A stretch of 64,000 nucleotides of DNA, from assembly GCA_946406115.1 (NCBI GenBank), contig OX291551.1, forward strand, positions 6,138,001 through 6,202,000, written 5' to 3'. Below are positions 1-9,351 of this stretch, in pieces (positions within the stretch are counted from its first letter, which is position 1; each line of letters starts with the position of its first letter). The translations under genes were made by a program, and so were the position numbers. This DNA comes from Apoda limacodes (taxonomy: Eukaryota > Arthropoda > Insecta > Lepidoptera > Limacodidae). The notes under the pieces were generated by a model that had not been told where the DNA came from, did not search any database, and saw only the letters and a list, made by a program, of their open reading frames with translations.

Positions 1-90
1 TAAAAGTGGTTCATTTTTTTGTGGCATGAAAGAGTAGACAAGCAAACATACAATATAACACACAAACTTTCGCATTTATAGTATAAGTAG
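1..90 (+). repeat. 3' tail of a lepidopteran SINE-like repeat
   Basis: The run 'CAAACTTTCGCATTTATA' followed by AGTATAAGTAGGA resembles the tail of a dispersed repeat common in moth and butterfly genomes. Related tails occur at about 40640-40690 and 45280-45330. Family assignment is from memory of the tail motif only. Confidence 0.4.
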
Positions 91-313
91 GAATAGTACC
101 CTATATTAGAGTAAGTTCCAGCGACCATATAAGTAGCGACCCCGGGAAAAGCGTTGCGTTGTCGCAAACGTATAAAGTTTATTGACCTTCATTTAAAATC
201 AAATCAATAAAAAAAAAACCGAAATTTTCCTTATTACGTAATATAATAATAAATAGCTCATCTTACAATTTTGATTCTATGTTATCTATTAAAAATTTGT
301 TTGTTTTACACAG

Positions 314-420
314 CGGTAGTAACAGGCGACACACCCGAAGAAATCTATTCAAAGGTGAAGACCGTGATTGCAGCGGAAAGTGGCCCCACTGTGTGGGTGC
401 CCCGACGGGAGCCCCTGTGA
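314..420 (+). CDS. dlg1: Discs large (DLG, MAGUK scaffold), last coding exon only
   Basis: A strong acceptor (T-rich run ending TTTTACACAG, 301-313) opens a reading frame that ends at TGA 418-420. The first two bases complete a codon begun in an upstream exon outside the window. The frame encodes 34 residues, starting VVTGDTPEEIYSKVK and ending SGPTVWVPRREPL. This matches the conserved extreme C-terminus of DLG-family MAGUK proteins, whose guanylate-kinase-like domain ends with a 'GDT-EEIY--VK' helix and an 'SGP-IWVP--E-L' tail. DLG is a cortical scaffold at septate junctions and synapses, controlling epithelial polarity and growth. The exon is far richer in G and C than its flanks, as expected for coding sequence. 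The gene continues upstream. A different frame of the same bases is also open (279-476) but shows no conservation. Assignment rests on a short but distinctive C-terminus. Confidence 0.85.
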
Positions 421-3400
421 ACCCCTACCGACCTCTAATCCCCGTCCCGTGCCATAACGCGACCCCTTTCCATTAACCCCTTCATATGAGACGCAATAAA
501 CTATGACATTATTTGTAGGAATAAAATAAAATCTTAATTTCAGAATTTTTAATACAATCTGGTTGACATTTTTTAACAGAAACTGTTGACAAATTCATGT
601 GAAAAAAAATCGAATTCCAATGTCATGCTATTTTGTACCTAATTGGAATTGGTAAGCATACTGAAACAAAAAATATTGCGTCTCGTATGTAACCTGAAAA
701 CGTGCCTGAAAGTTGTTTTGTACAATCGGGGCTTTAAACCTAGGCTCGATTAGTATATCCATGTATTTTGTTGTTCACGCTCCACATGGAGCTGGTGCGT
801 TTGTAAAAAAAAAAAGTGTTAAGTGTCACATCCTCGGTGAGGTTCGAATCTCCCATTTATGTCACAAAGCACTGTTAAAGAGTATACATTCTGAAACTCA
901 AAAACCTGAATTGAAACCAAACAATATAGAAATGTTATTAATAATTTATATAAATATTGTATAGTTAACGCCTTTATTGCTTTAATCAGGTGTTTTGAGT
1001 TTCAAGAACGTAACACTCATAATTAAAATGAAAGGTGGGTTGAGCTGTCGAATGTTTCTTCGATACGATAAAGCAATAAAGCGCATACTACGATTCATAG
1101 CTGACGTCTCGTGATAGTAAATATGTATATCTTTAGCTATCGATTCGTTTATCACGATCGCTAAGCGCATTAGATAGGCATGTGATTTTAAAAGTCGCCG
1201 TTATAGTTTTACGAACCAACATCACCGCTTGTCACATCCCTATCCGAATTCGTATAGCGTAGCGGCTATTTTTAACAACCACATATAATGTAAATTTATT
1301 GTTGACCAAGAACACGCAATTATCAAAGTAGCGTCAACAGAACATATATATGACTTATACTCAAATATCTACGTTAAAGTAGTCTAATATCAAAAGATAT
1401 TATTTTTCTTAATGCTCTGCTCCTTACGAAAAATAGTGAAATATTTTCTATAAAGATTGATTTATTTATAAATGGTAAAACTAAAAAGATTTTCGAGTGA
1501 AAATATATTAGACAAATCTAATTCTTCTGCCGACGCTACTTTGAAAACCATTGTAGGACACTACGCTTGTTTTTATGCAAAACTTCACTAGTTATAAAGT
1601 TTAATGTATTGCAATTTATTGTATTTTATTTATATTCAAAATAGATATTCCGATTTTTAATAATTTGACAAAATTTACAAATATTGTGCTTTGACTAACT
1701 TAATATGTAAAATTGTATAATAAATTTAATAAAAGTATTATAAATGTTAATTTATTCAAGTTGCTAGGTACGTTTTTACTTCTTCAGCGTTAAAGTTAAA
1801 TAGTTGAGATATCTCGGAGCACCGATGAGTTTTAAAAAGTTTAGTCGAAAAATGTATAGCAAGTATAAGAAAGTACCACCCTCTAAATAATTTTTTTTAG
1901 GACATATATTAAGATAAACGCATATTTTTGCCGTCAGATCAAAGTTAGTGAATTTGACATATAAAACTAAATCTTTTTAGGCAACTATAGTTTTAATGAC
2001 ATTGAAAGGTTTTGCAAATATTAAATTATGCAAAATTTTACACCAGGTTACCAATTCAATTTAACAAAATAAATTGGTTAATTAATGAAATAATTTTTAA
2101 TTTTTGTACCTTCCTATGTTTTTAATTATATATGACATTTTATATCAAAAGTGACAAAGTTAAAAGTCAGTGTAATGTGTGATATTTTATATCAAAAAGT
2201 AACATTTTGTATAAACAGCAAATGTCAAATGAAACGAAATTTTCGTCTTCTGGTCAATAATGCAGTTGACTGAAGCGTTAAAATTTCTACTAAAACTTTA
2301 ATTACTTTTATACTTTCCATATTTTTAGCTATACATTTTTCGTCTAACAATAATATTAGTTATATACTATGTAGTCGAACCCACCTAACGCAGTCCTGCA
2401 TGGCTAGGCTAAGATATTGGGATTTTTTGATTTGCTCAAGCGGCAAGTATGGTAGGCATTGAATCTCAGAGCACGCCCTTTACACGCTAGGTGAGGCGCA
2501 GTTGTTGATCATTTTTATAGTAATCGAATTGTTTTATAAAATGGTGTGATTACTCACCGTTTTGATTAATGTTTGACAATTTTTATTTATTGATAATATT
2601 TTATTTTCTTACTGAAATGTGACCATCTGCAAATATGGAGCGAAATTTTAGGCTCGATATTATGGCATATTGCTATTGTTAGTTTAAAATAATTGGCTAT
2701 ATAATTTTTCAAACCGATTGTGTATTAGATTTGGTTTGATTTTGTACTTAAATTTATTGTAGTTCAGCTATACAAAGATAGATAAATATAATTTCCATGT
2801 AGATAGACAATGTCTATGGAAACAATTATAGCTTCTGAGACTGGCAATTTTTATTGCCAATTGTACAGTCAGAACTTGTGCTATTTTTGTATTGTCAGTT
2901 GTCAAAACTTAAGTTCATTGAACCATTTTTAAAATTTGGTTAATAACAGTATAAGAAGGTATATTTTTTTCCATATACATTGCCCATCTGTGTACTTATA
3001 ATAAATTACGATATGTATTTTTCTTTTAATTGAATGACATTACTTAACATTTATTTGTAGAAAAAATCATGTTTTAAATAATAGATACTGTAATGATAAT
3101 TAACTATTCTGTAATCTTAATATTTTTAATAAAATGTAATCGGTCACATAGTCATTTTTACTTTTACACATTTAATCTTTAATTCGTGACGTAACATAAT
3201 TTGTAAATACTTAATTACTTAAATTTATTTTAATTTATTATTAATTTAAGTTATAATAATGTTTTAACAATATTTCTATAATTTTTTTTATTTCAATAGG
3301 TACCTATTTATTTATTCGTCGTAAGTAGAAATTCAATGTAACTTAATGGAGTGTGTTATTTTATGTAAATTATATTTTAAGTGTTTTACAACTTGAAGAT

Positions 3401-4270
3401 TTAATTGCGTTTGATGAATTAAAACTTTAAGCTGTTTATTCGGTTTTAATATTAATGTTTTATAAAATAACCATATTTGCAGATGTACAATGTTTATGAG
3501 TTAGTGACGTTCACTAGAATAGTTTGAATAAAATTATTTACGTTGAAAAATCTAATGTTGTTTCACTTTGTGTTCCATTTCATTCAATTACAAATAGAAA
3601 CATTTTTTAACATCAGCAGTTACGTGTCCTTGCCAAAAAAGGGTGCCAAGTTGATTTTATTACTAAGCCGGCGGGTAGCTCCGTTTGTCTTTTCATTCGT
3701 GTGCAGAGGGTTTTGCAACAAGTATACCTACTTTCGGAGAGCGACTTTGTATGAAAAAGAAAGTACTACCGACGCCAACAGTTCATTGTTTTCGTTGACA
3801 ATATTGGCTTTTTGTAAATACTCGAATAAGAATGTAAAGTAATGCTAGGCCCTCTGTCTTGAAGAGTAATGCACAAGTGTCAAATTTAGTCTGATTCCAG
3901 TGCATTCTATATAGCTTAGTTTGATGGTATATTCATTATTTGGTCCCGGTTCACGAGTAAAGGTTAGCGTCCGCTAGAGCAGTGCCGCGGCACGTCGAAT
4001 TGTCATGAAATTTATTCCGGATGCGACGGTAGGTAATGGACGCTGTTTTATAGTAAATAATAGGCAAATTATTGCTATACAGACTCCTCGAGTCTAGTAG
4101 AACGTTAGCCTTAAACTTGTCCTTAGGTCGTAGGACATGACATCGCAGCTATCAAACATTCGGCACCGAAACAGCAACATTTTCGAATATGTACTTCGAT
4201 TAAAAACTTCTATGCAAGAAACTAAGGGATGAAAAACTTATATTCGCACACCCTATCTTCAAGGTTTTCT
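421..4270. other. AT-rich non-coding stretch, probably dlg1 3'UTR then intergenic
   Basis: No supported gene. Possible polyadenylation hexamers (AATAAA) occur soon after the dlg1 stop, near 520-530, and again near 1725. Open frames at 713-964 and 3543-3842 show no recognisable domain and have the base composition of their surroundings. A short TTCGAATC block near 845 resembles a tRNA T-arm and is probably SINE debris. Confidence 0.5.
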
Positions 4271-4275
4271 TTTTT

Positions 4276-4390
4276 TTTGTATACCACCAAGCTAGCAAAC
4301 AAGCTTGCGGTCCGCCTCATGGTAAGCGATTACCGTAGCCTATGGACGCTTGTAACACCAGGGGTAACACTCGCTCGTTGCTGACCCTTC
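4276..4390 (-). repeat. LINE 3'-end fragment (poly-T plus conserved tail block)
   Basis: A T-run is followed by a block containing GCAAACAAGCTTGCGGTCCG, then CCTATGGACGCTTG and a 'TTGCTGACCCTTCAAAAATCC' type stretch. The same block occurs at 8383, 37861, 40817 and 46676. In the last copy it follows the C-terminus of a reverse-transcriptase ORF on the minus strand, so these are 5'-truncated copies of that LINE family. Confidence 0.75.
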
Positions 4391-4764
4391 AAAAATCCAA
4401 TAACTTATTTCTTGAAGAACCTCATACTGTAGTCCTTAGAGAAAACCTTTAACTTCGTTATCTTAGGAAACCTAGTTTAAAATATGCAATGTAGGTAGGT
4501 ACTTAATGTGTTTGCGAGTACTAAATTTTTTGGGACTAGGTACAAGAAATAGGTAAGTTTCCCTCGTGGTACCACTAATGGGACCATAAGAAAAAAGCGT
4601 ATTGTGTAGTGTTGTCTTTAGTCTCGTCAACAAAAATGCATTTAAAGGCTCTAAAGTACTACGGATCCCTAAATCAATGCGTTTGGAGAAAGTTAAGGCG
4701 GCCCATTAGCAACAAAGCATGTCATGCGCCTGATATTAATTCAATAAATTGTAAGAGGTAGGTA

Positions 4765-4802
4765 GCTATATCTAAAACCTTTCAACGAGCAATTCTTGTA
4801 CC

Positions 4803-4835
<33 letters not shown>

Positions 4836-4935
4836 TATATATATATGTGAATCTCAGAAACGGCTCCATCGATTTTCGTGAAATTTAGTCTGAAGGGGTT
4901 TTCGGGGTTGATAAATTGATTATAAAGATAATGCT
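4765..4935. repeat. (TA)n microsatellite inside a dispersed repeat
   Basis: A block with ACGAGCAATTCTTGTA runs into a TA microsatellite (about 4803-4846), followed by 'ATCTCAGAAACGGCTCC' and sequence about ATTTTCGTGAAATTTAGT. The same three parts occur in reverse order and orientation at about 35140-35285, so this is one repeat family present in both orientations. Confidence 0.65.
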
Positions 4936-4949
4936 AATAATCTTTATAT

Positions 4950-7135
4950 TTTTTTTTTTGATTTCTTAAGTAATGAGTTCGAGCAAGTGTTTAAAGTAAA
5001 AACTTTTAGGCCAAATAATAAAATGAAATTCAAGGACTGGGCTACTGTCGGAATACACCGAAGTCGAACTAGGTTGTATGAGTTGTATGAAATGAAACAA
5101 TATAACCACAGTCCCACATTCACCAACTATGTCAAAATGTATTCAAAAATATTTAAAAAAGTATGCAGGGTTGCAAAATCAATACATTTAAGTAATAAAA
5201 TTAAAAATTCTGACAATAAAATAAAGGCCACATGGAATGGAATAAATAGTGAAACAGGAAAAATTAAACCGCGTGACAATCATTATTCACTTACTGTAAA
5301 TTCAAAAATAATTGATTCAAATCTTGATGTCGCTAACTCTTTTGAGAAATATTTTACTGAAATGCCTACAATTACAACTAATGCATTAAATTCCTCTCCA
5401 TTAGAATCAGAGTTACTTTTAAAATGTAATGTAAATAAATGCAAGGCTATATTTAAATTTGAGCATGTTACCTCTGAAGACATCATAAAGACATTTAAAT
5501 TACTAACTCAGAAAAAAACTTGTGACCTATGGGGTATATCAGTCAAAGTCCTTAGCGGAATTATTGATATTATAGCACCAATCTTAACCATAATATTTAA
5601 TAATTGTGTTGACGAAGGGATATTCCCAGACTTAATGAAATATAGTAAAATAATACCACTTTTTAAAAGTGGAAGTAAAGATGATCCTAATAATTTTAGA
5701 CCTATCTCTATACTGCCTGCCTTAAGCAAAATTTTTGAAAAAATTATGTTCGATCAGATGCTTAAACATTTTAACTTAAATGGATTACTTCATCCTCAAC
5801 AGTTTGGTTTTACAAAAGGGCGTTCCACAACTGACGCAGGTGTTGCCCTTATACAGCATATATTTGCTGCTTGGGAACAGTCACAAAATGCTATTGGTAT
5901 CTTCTGTGATCTATCAAAGGCATTCGACTGCGTGCAACATGAAACTCTTATAAGGAAACTGAATCATTATGGTATGGAAGATTTGGCTCTTGAGCTTATC
6001 CGCTCATATTTGAGTAGTAGAATGCAGAAGGTTCAAATCAATAAAGTAAAATCCAATGGCTCTGAAGTAAAATTAGGAGTTCCTCAAGGTTCTATTTTAG
6101 GTCCTTTTCTATTTTTAATTTACATAAATGACTTGCCTTTCTTTGTGGAGAAGCTGTGCAAGATTGTACTATTTGCTGATGACACATCTCTTTTATTTAA
6201 AGTTGACAGAAATAAAACTAATTTTGACGACGTAAGTAGTGCGCTTTCTCAGGTTCTTCAGTGGTTTACGGCACATAATTTACTTCTTAATGCGAAAAAG
6301 ACTAAGTGTTTAAAATTTATGATGCCAAATGTCAGAAACATAAGTACAAAATTATCCCTAAACGGAGAAGAAATAGAACTATTAGACTCAACAGTGTTTC
6401 TAGGTATTACATTAGACAATAGGCTGCAGTGGAACCCTCATATTTCAGTTCTTGCCGGAAAACTCAGTTCAGCTGCCTATGCAGTTAGGAAAGTTAGGCA
6501 GCTTACAGATGTTGACACTGCTCGCTTGGTCTACTTTAGCTATTTCCATTCCGTCATGTCTTATGGCATTTTGCTTTGGGGTAAGGCAGCTGATATTGAT
6601 ACAGTCTTTATTTTGCAAAAGAGAGCAGTACGGTCAATTTATAAATTAGGACCTCGAATTTCTCTTAGGGAACTATTTAGGGAAAATGATATTTTAACTG
6701 TTCCTTGCCAATATATCTTTGCTTGTATAATGTATGTACGCCAAAATTGTCACTTATTTGCAAAAAATAGTGACCTCCACAGTGTTAATACAAGGAATAA
6801 GGATAAATTGGTAGTTCCAAAATGTCGTCTTCAGAAGGCACATAGCTCTTTCGCAATACAAAGTATATTTTTCTACAATAAAATTCCAGAACATGTGGTT
6901 AATTTACCCTCAAATAAATTTAAAATATATGTCAAAGATATTTTAATGAAAAAAAGCTATTACAAAGTTGATGAATACATAAATGATAAAAATGCTTGGA
7001 AAAAATAGAACTTAATTGATTTGTATTGGGGCATTTGAAATATTATTTTTTTAAATTTAAAACATTGTATATTATGTTATTACCTAGTAAAATAAGGCTA
7101 TATTGTATTTTTATATGATGAATAAAAGATTAACT
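4950..7135 (+). mobile_element. Non-LTR retrotransposon (CR1/jockey group), 5'-truncated, long intact RT ORF
   Basis: The unit consists of a long reverse-transcriptase ORF (4987-7008) and a short AT-rich 3' region ending near TGAATAAAAGATTAACTAG (7120-7135). No endonuclease domain precedes the RT, so the copy is truncated at its 5' end. The 3' end abuts remnants of another LINE tail (7136-7799). I did not find clear target-site duplications. Confidence 0.8.
4987..7008 (+). CDS. Reverse transcriptase of a non-LTR retrotransposon
   Basis: The frame is uninterrupted for 673 codons. The first true ATG is near 5023; the 4987 GTG is only the edge of the open frame. Fingers and palm motifs are visible: NNFRPISILPALSKIFEK (about residues 233-250), the QFGFTKGRSTTDA region (about 275-287), palm motif A FCDLSKAFD (about 306-314), LGVPQGSILGP (about 358-368) and catalytic motif C FADD (about 396-399). 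The C-terminal part continues in the usual thumb and linker pattern. The protein would reverse-transcribe element RNA at a nicked target. There is no apurinic-type endonuclease upstream, so this copy cannot be autonomous as it stands. The closest clades are CR1/jockey-group LINEs; I cannot place it more finely. The lack of stops over 2 kb suggests a recent insertion. Confidence 0.9.
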   Translation: MFKVKTFRPNNKMKFKDWATVGIHRSRTRLYELYEMKQYNHSPTFTNYVKMYSKIFKKVCRVAKSIHLSNKIKNSDNKIKATWNGINSETGKIKPRDNHYSLTVNSKIIDSNLDVANSFEKYFTEMPTITTNALNSSPLESELLLKCNVNKCKAIFKFEHVTSEDIIKTFKLLTQKKTCDLWGISVKVLSGIIDIIAPILTIIFNNCVDEGIFPDLMKYSKIIPLFKSGSKDDPNNFRPISILPALSKIFEKIMFDQMLKHFNLNGLLHPQQFGFTKGRSTTDAGVALIQHIFAAWEQSQNAIGIFCDLSKAFDCVQHETLIRKLNHYGMEDLALELIRSYLSSRMQKVQINKVKSNGSEVKLGVPQGSILGPFLFLIYINDLPFFVEKLCKIVLFADDTSLLFKVDRNKTNFDDVSSALSQVLQWFTAHNLLLNAKKTKCLKFMMPNVRNISTKLSLNGEEIELLDSTVFLGITLDNRLQWNPHISVLAGKLSSAAYAVRKVRQLTDVDTARLVYFSYFHSVMSYGILLWGKAADIDTVFILQKRAVRSIYKLGPRISLRELFRENDILTVPCQYIFACIMYVRQNCHLFAKNSDLHSVNTRNKDKLVVPKCRLQKAHSSFAIQSIFFYNKIPEHVVNLPSNKFKIYVKDILMKKSYYKVDEYINDKNAWKK

Positions 7136-7799
7136 AGTGAGTTTATTGCCGTTGCTGCTCGGTAGTAAAGCATTGCGAACCTTCCAATCTTCTCCTCTTA
7201 TATTTTGTTACTTTACTACACACATTGTAACTAGTACAATCGAAGTTTTATTGGAGTTGCTTGAGTGTGTCATGCTCTCTCAAAGTGTCTCTGCGGTGGT
7301 GGCGTGTGTGTCGGGTCGTTACGTTCCCTAAAACATGGTTGAGCGAAGCGATGGCTGATTCATGTGTCATACTCGTGAACGGGTGCCGCCTGTGGAGGCA
7401 GGTCTGCTCTTGCAAACTTCTTTGTATTCTTAGTATTTAGTCTTACTTTTTTGTTTTGTTTATTAATGCTGTAAGACATTGATTATTTCTTAGTGATGAA
7501 TACATAAACTGTCTTGTTTGTATTAGATACTTTTTATGTTTTGCTTGTGCTTTATATTTCATGTGTTTTAATGTTTGTAATGGAAAGTGTCCTTTTATGA
7601 TAGGGAGGGCATTTTCCAATATTTTAATTGGACGCTGTAAAAGAAAGGGAGAAAAGAAATGCCTTTGCTGAGTTTCTTGCCGGTTCTTCTCAGTACAAGG
7701 TCTCCCGCCCTGTAGACTTACGAACCGATGGCGTAGTGACATTCATAAGTGCTCAATTATTGTAGCCTAATCTGAATAAAATTATATTGAATTGAATTG
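7136..7799 (+). repeat. 3' end of a second LINE copy, ending in TTGAATTGAATTGA
   Basis: The block contains GAGTTTCTTGCCGGTTCTTC (about 7669) and ends with the short repeat ATTGAATTGAATTGA (about 7784-7799), a terminus typical of insect CR1-type LINEs. No open RT frame remains. The minus-strand open frame at 7443-7742 is an incidental reading of this repeat. Confidence 0.6.
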
Positions 7800-8380
7800 A
7801 TCATCCTTTGTTTTTTACTCATAGTTATTCAGTCTTTTTTATTTCGTTCAAGATTTAAGATCGTTAATCGTTAAGCGATACTTAGAGGTAAGCGACGCAT
7901 ACTTGCAAGCGCGTGGAATTAACAATTAAAAAAAAGATATAAACAAAGAAATTTTTTTAAATCTCTTTTAACAATATTATTAACAATTGTATAAAGAATT
8001 AAAAAAAAAATATTACTTAGACATTATGTTTATTTTAATATATTTTTCATGGGTCGAAAGTACCCAAATTTGAGATTTTTCGAACTTTTAAAAATTCATA
8101 TCTTTAAAAATATTAACTTTATCGTTAAAAGTCATAGGACCTTTTTTATTGGTATTTCAATAAATATGAAAAAAATTTGTCCGGTTGAAAAATAACAATT
8201 CTTTGCAATTGTTTAAACAATATGGCACCGGGTTGCGCCATGGCAACATGCATTTATATCATTAGAAGGGCAATTTGAAGAGGATCGCATAAAAAAATTG
8301 AGGTCGAATAGTTTTCGGTACTCATGCGCCGATTCCTCCTGGACTATATTGATTCCCGCACAGAAGAAACATTTGATTTT
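7800..8380. other. AT-rich stretch with no recognised feature
   Basis: No coding potential or clear repeat structure was seen. The open frame at 8213-8401 is short and unconserved. Confidence 0.5.
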
Positions 8381-8382
8381 AC

Positions 8383-8470
8383 ATTTTTTTTTTAATACCA
8401 CTCAGGTGGCAAACAAACACACGGTCCGCCTGATGGTAAGCGGTCACCGTGGCCTATGGACACTCGTTTA
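8383..8470 (-). repeat. LINE 3'-end fragment
   Basis: A poly-T run is followed by ACCACTCAGGTGGCAAACAA, then 'GGTCCGCCTGATGGTAAGCG' and 'CCTATGGACACTCG'. It is the same tail family as at 4276, 37861, 40817 and 46676. Confidence 0.75.
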
Positions 8471-8585
8471 ACATAAATAAAGGGTACATGTATTGTTATT
8501 GCATTTTTCCTTGGTATTGATATTACAAGCTTTGCTAAGTTAAGGACGAGATGGCGCAGTGTGTATGTCCAGGAACATTAATACC

Positions 8586-8815
8586 TAAAGGGCCCTCTTA
8601 GCCCACTAGCGCCGCCATGAGTTGTACTTGCATTTGTGCTAAAAGTGGCCGTTTTTAGCAGAAATGCCAACTACAACTCATAGATATTAGAAACTATCTA
8701 AACCTTCTAAAATTAGCTTACGACTAGTTTTATATTTTGATTTTAGAAATTAAGTTTTCTATGAAAATTGAGGATATCTAATGGCAGCGCTAGTTAGCTG
8801 CTATATGGCCCTTAA
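8586..8815. mobile_element. MITE with TAA target duplication (PIF/Harbinger-like)
   Basis: The element runs 8589-8812. Its ends are inverted repeats: left AGGGCC then CACTAGCGCCGCCAT; right ATGGCAGCGCTAGT then GGCCCT, imperfect over about 30 bp. It is flanked by TAA on both sides (8586-8588 and 8813-8815), matching the 3-bp TNA duplication of PIF/Harbinger elements. It has no coding capacity. A diverged relative lies at 37180-37383. Confidence 0.75.
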
Positions 8816-9330
8816 TTTATTATTAAAAGCTTGTGAGTTATTTGCTAACAGTCGTTAAGCCAAGTCTGCAGCCTTATTGGTGGCTTGAACACTCTAGCAT
8901 TAATAGCCGCTACCTCGACAAATGTTTGCCAATTCGCATTAGGCCAGTATAGCCTAAGTCTCCTGTTCCAAGGCTTGTGGACCTGCAGTGTGGCATACAG
9001 AGGCTGAGGCAGAAGGTCTAAGAGTACGAATAATAAGGCTTGTTGCTTGTGTAAACACTAGAGGATTAATTAATTACAATTTTGAAGTCAGTTTAATTTT
9101 TTTTAATTATTCATTTTATTGGCACAAAATTAAAAATTAGATTGTCAATATTCTCAAAAACAGCTCATGTAAACCATGATTTGATTAACCCTATGGTCCT
9201 AACAGATTTCTGTGATCCTTACTATCTAGTGAGTGCCCATGTGTAACCCAAAAGTATTTAAACAATCCATTCACATCATGAAGTCACTATATTTGATTAG
9301 TTGTTAAGGCCAAAGAAAAATTAAAACAGT
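8816..9330. other. Intergenic stretch downstream of RpL9
   Basis: No gene seen. The segment 8860-9020 is less AT-rich than its flanks and could be a repeat fragment, but I could not assign it. Confidence 0.4.
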
Positions 9331-9351
9331 TACTGATATAAATTTTATTAT

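Noticed and set aside
279..476. 65-codon open frame over the dlg1 exon
   Set aside because: It is a shadow of the dlg1 C-terminal exon in another frame.
815..870. Possible tRNA T-arm (GGTTCGAATC)
   Set aside because: No complete cloverleaf can be drawn; treated as SINE debris.
3543..3842. Plus-strand open frame of 99 codons downstream of dlg1
   Set aside because: It shows no conservation that I can recognise and probably lies in a long 3'UTR or intergenic DNA.
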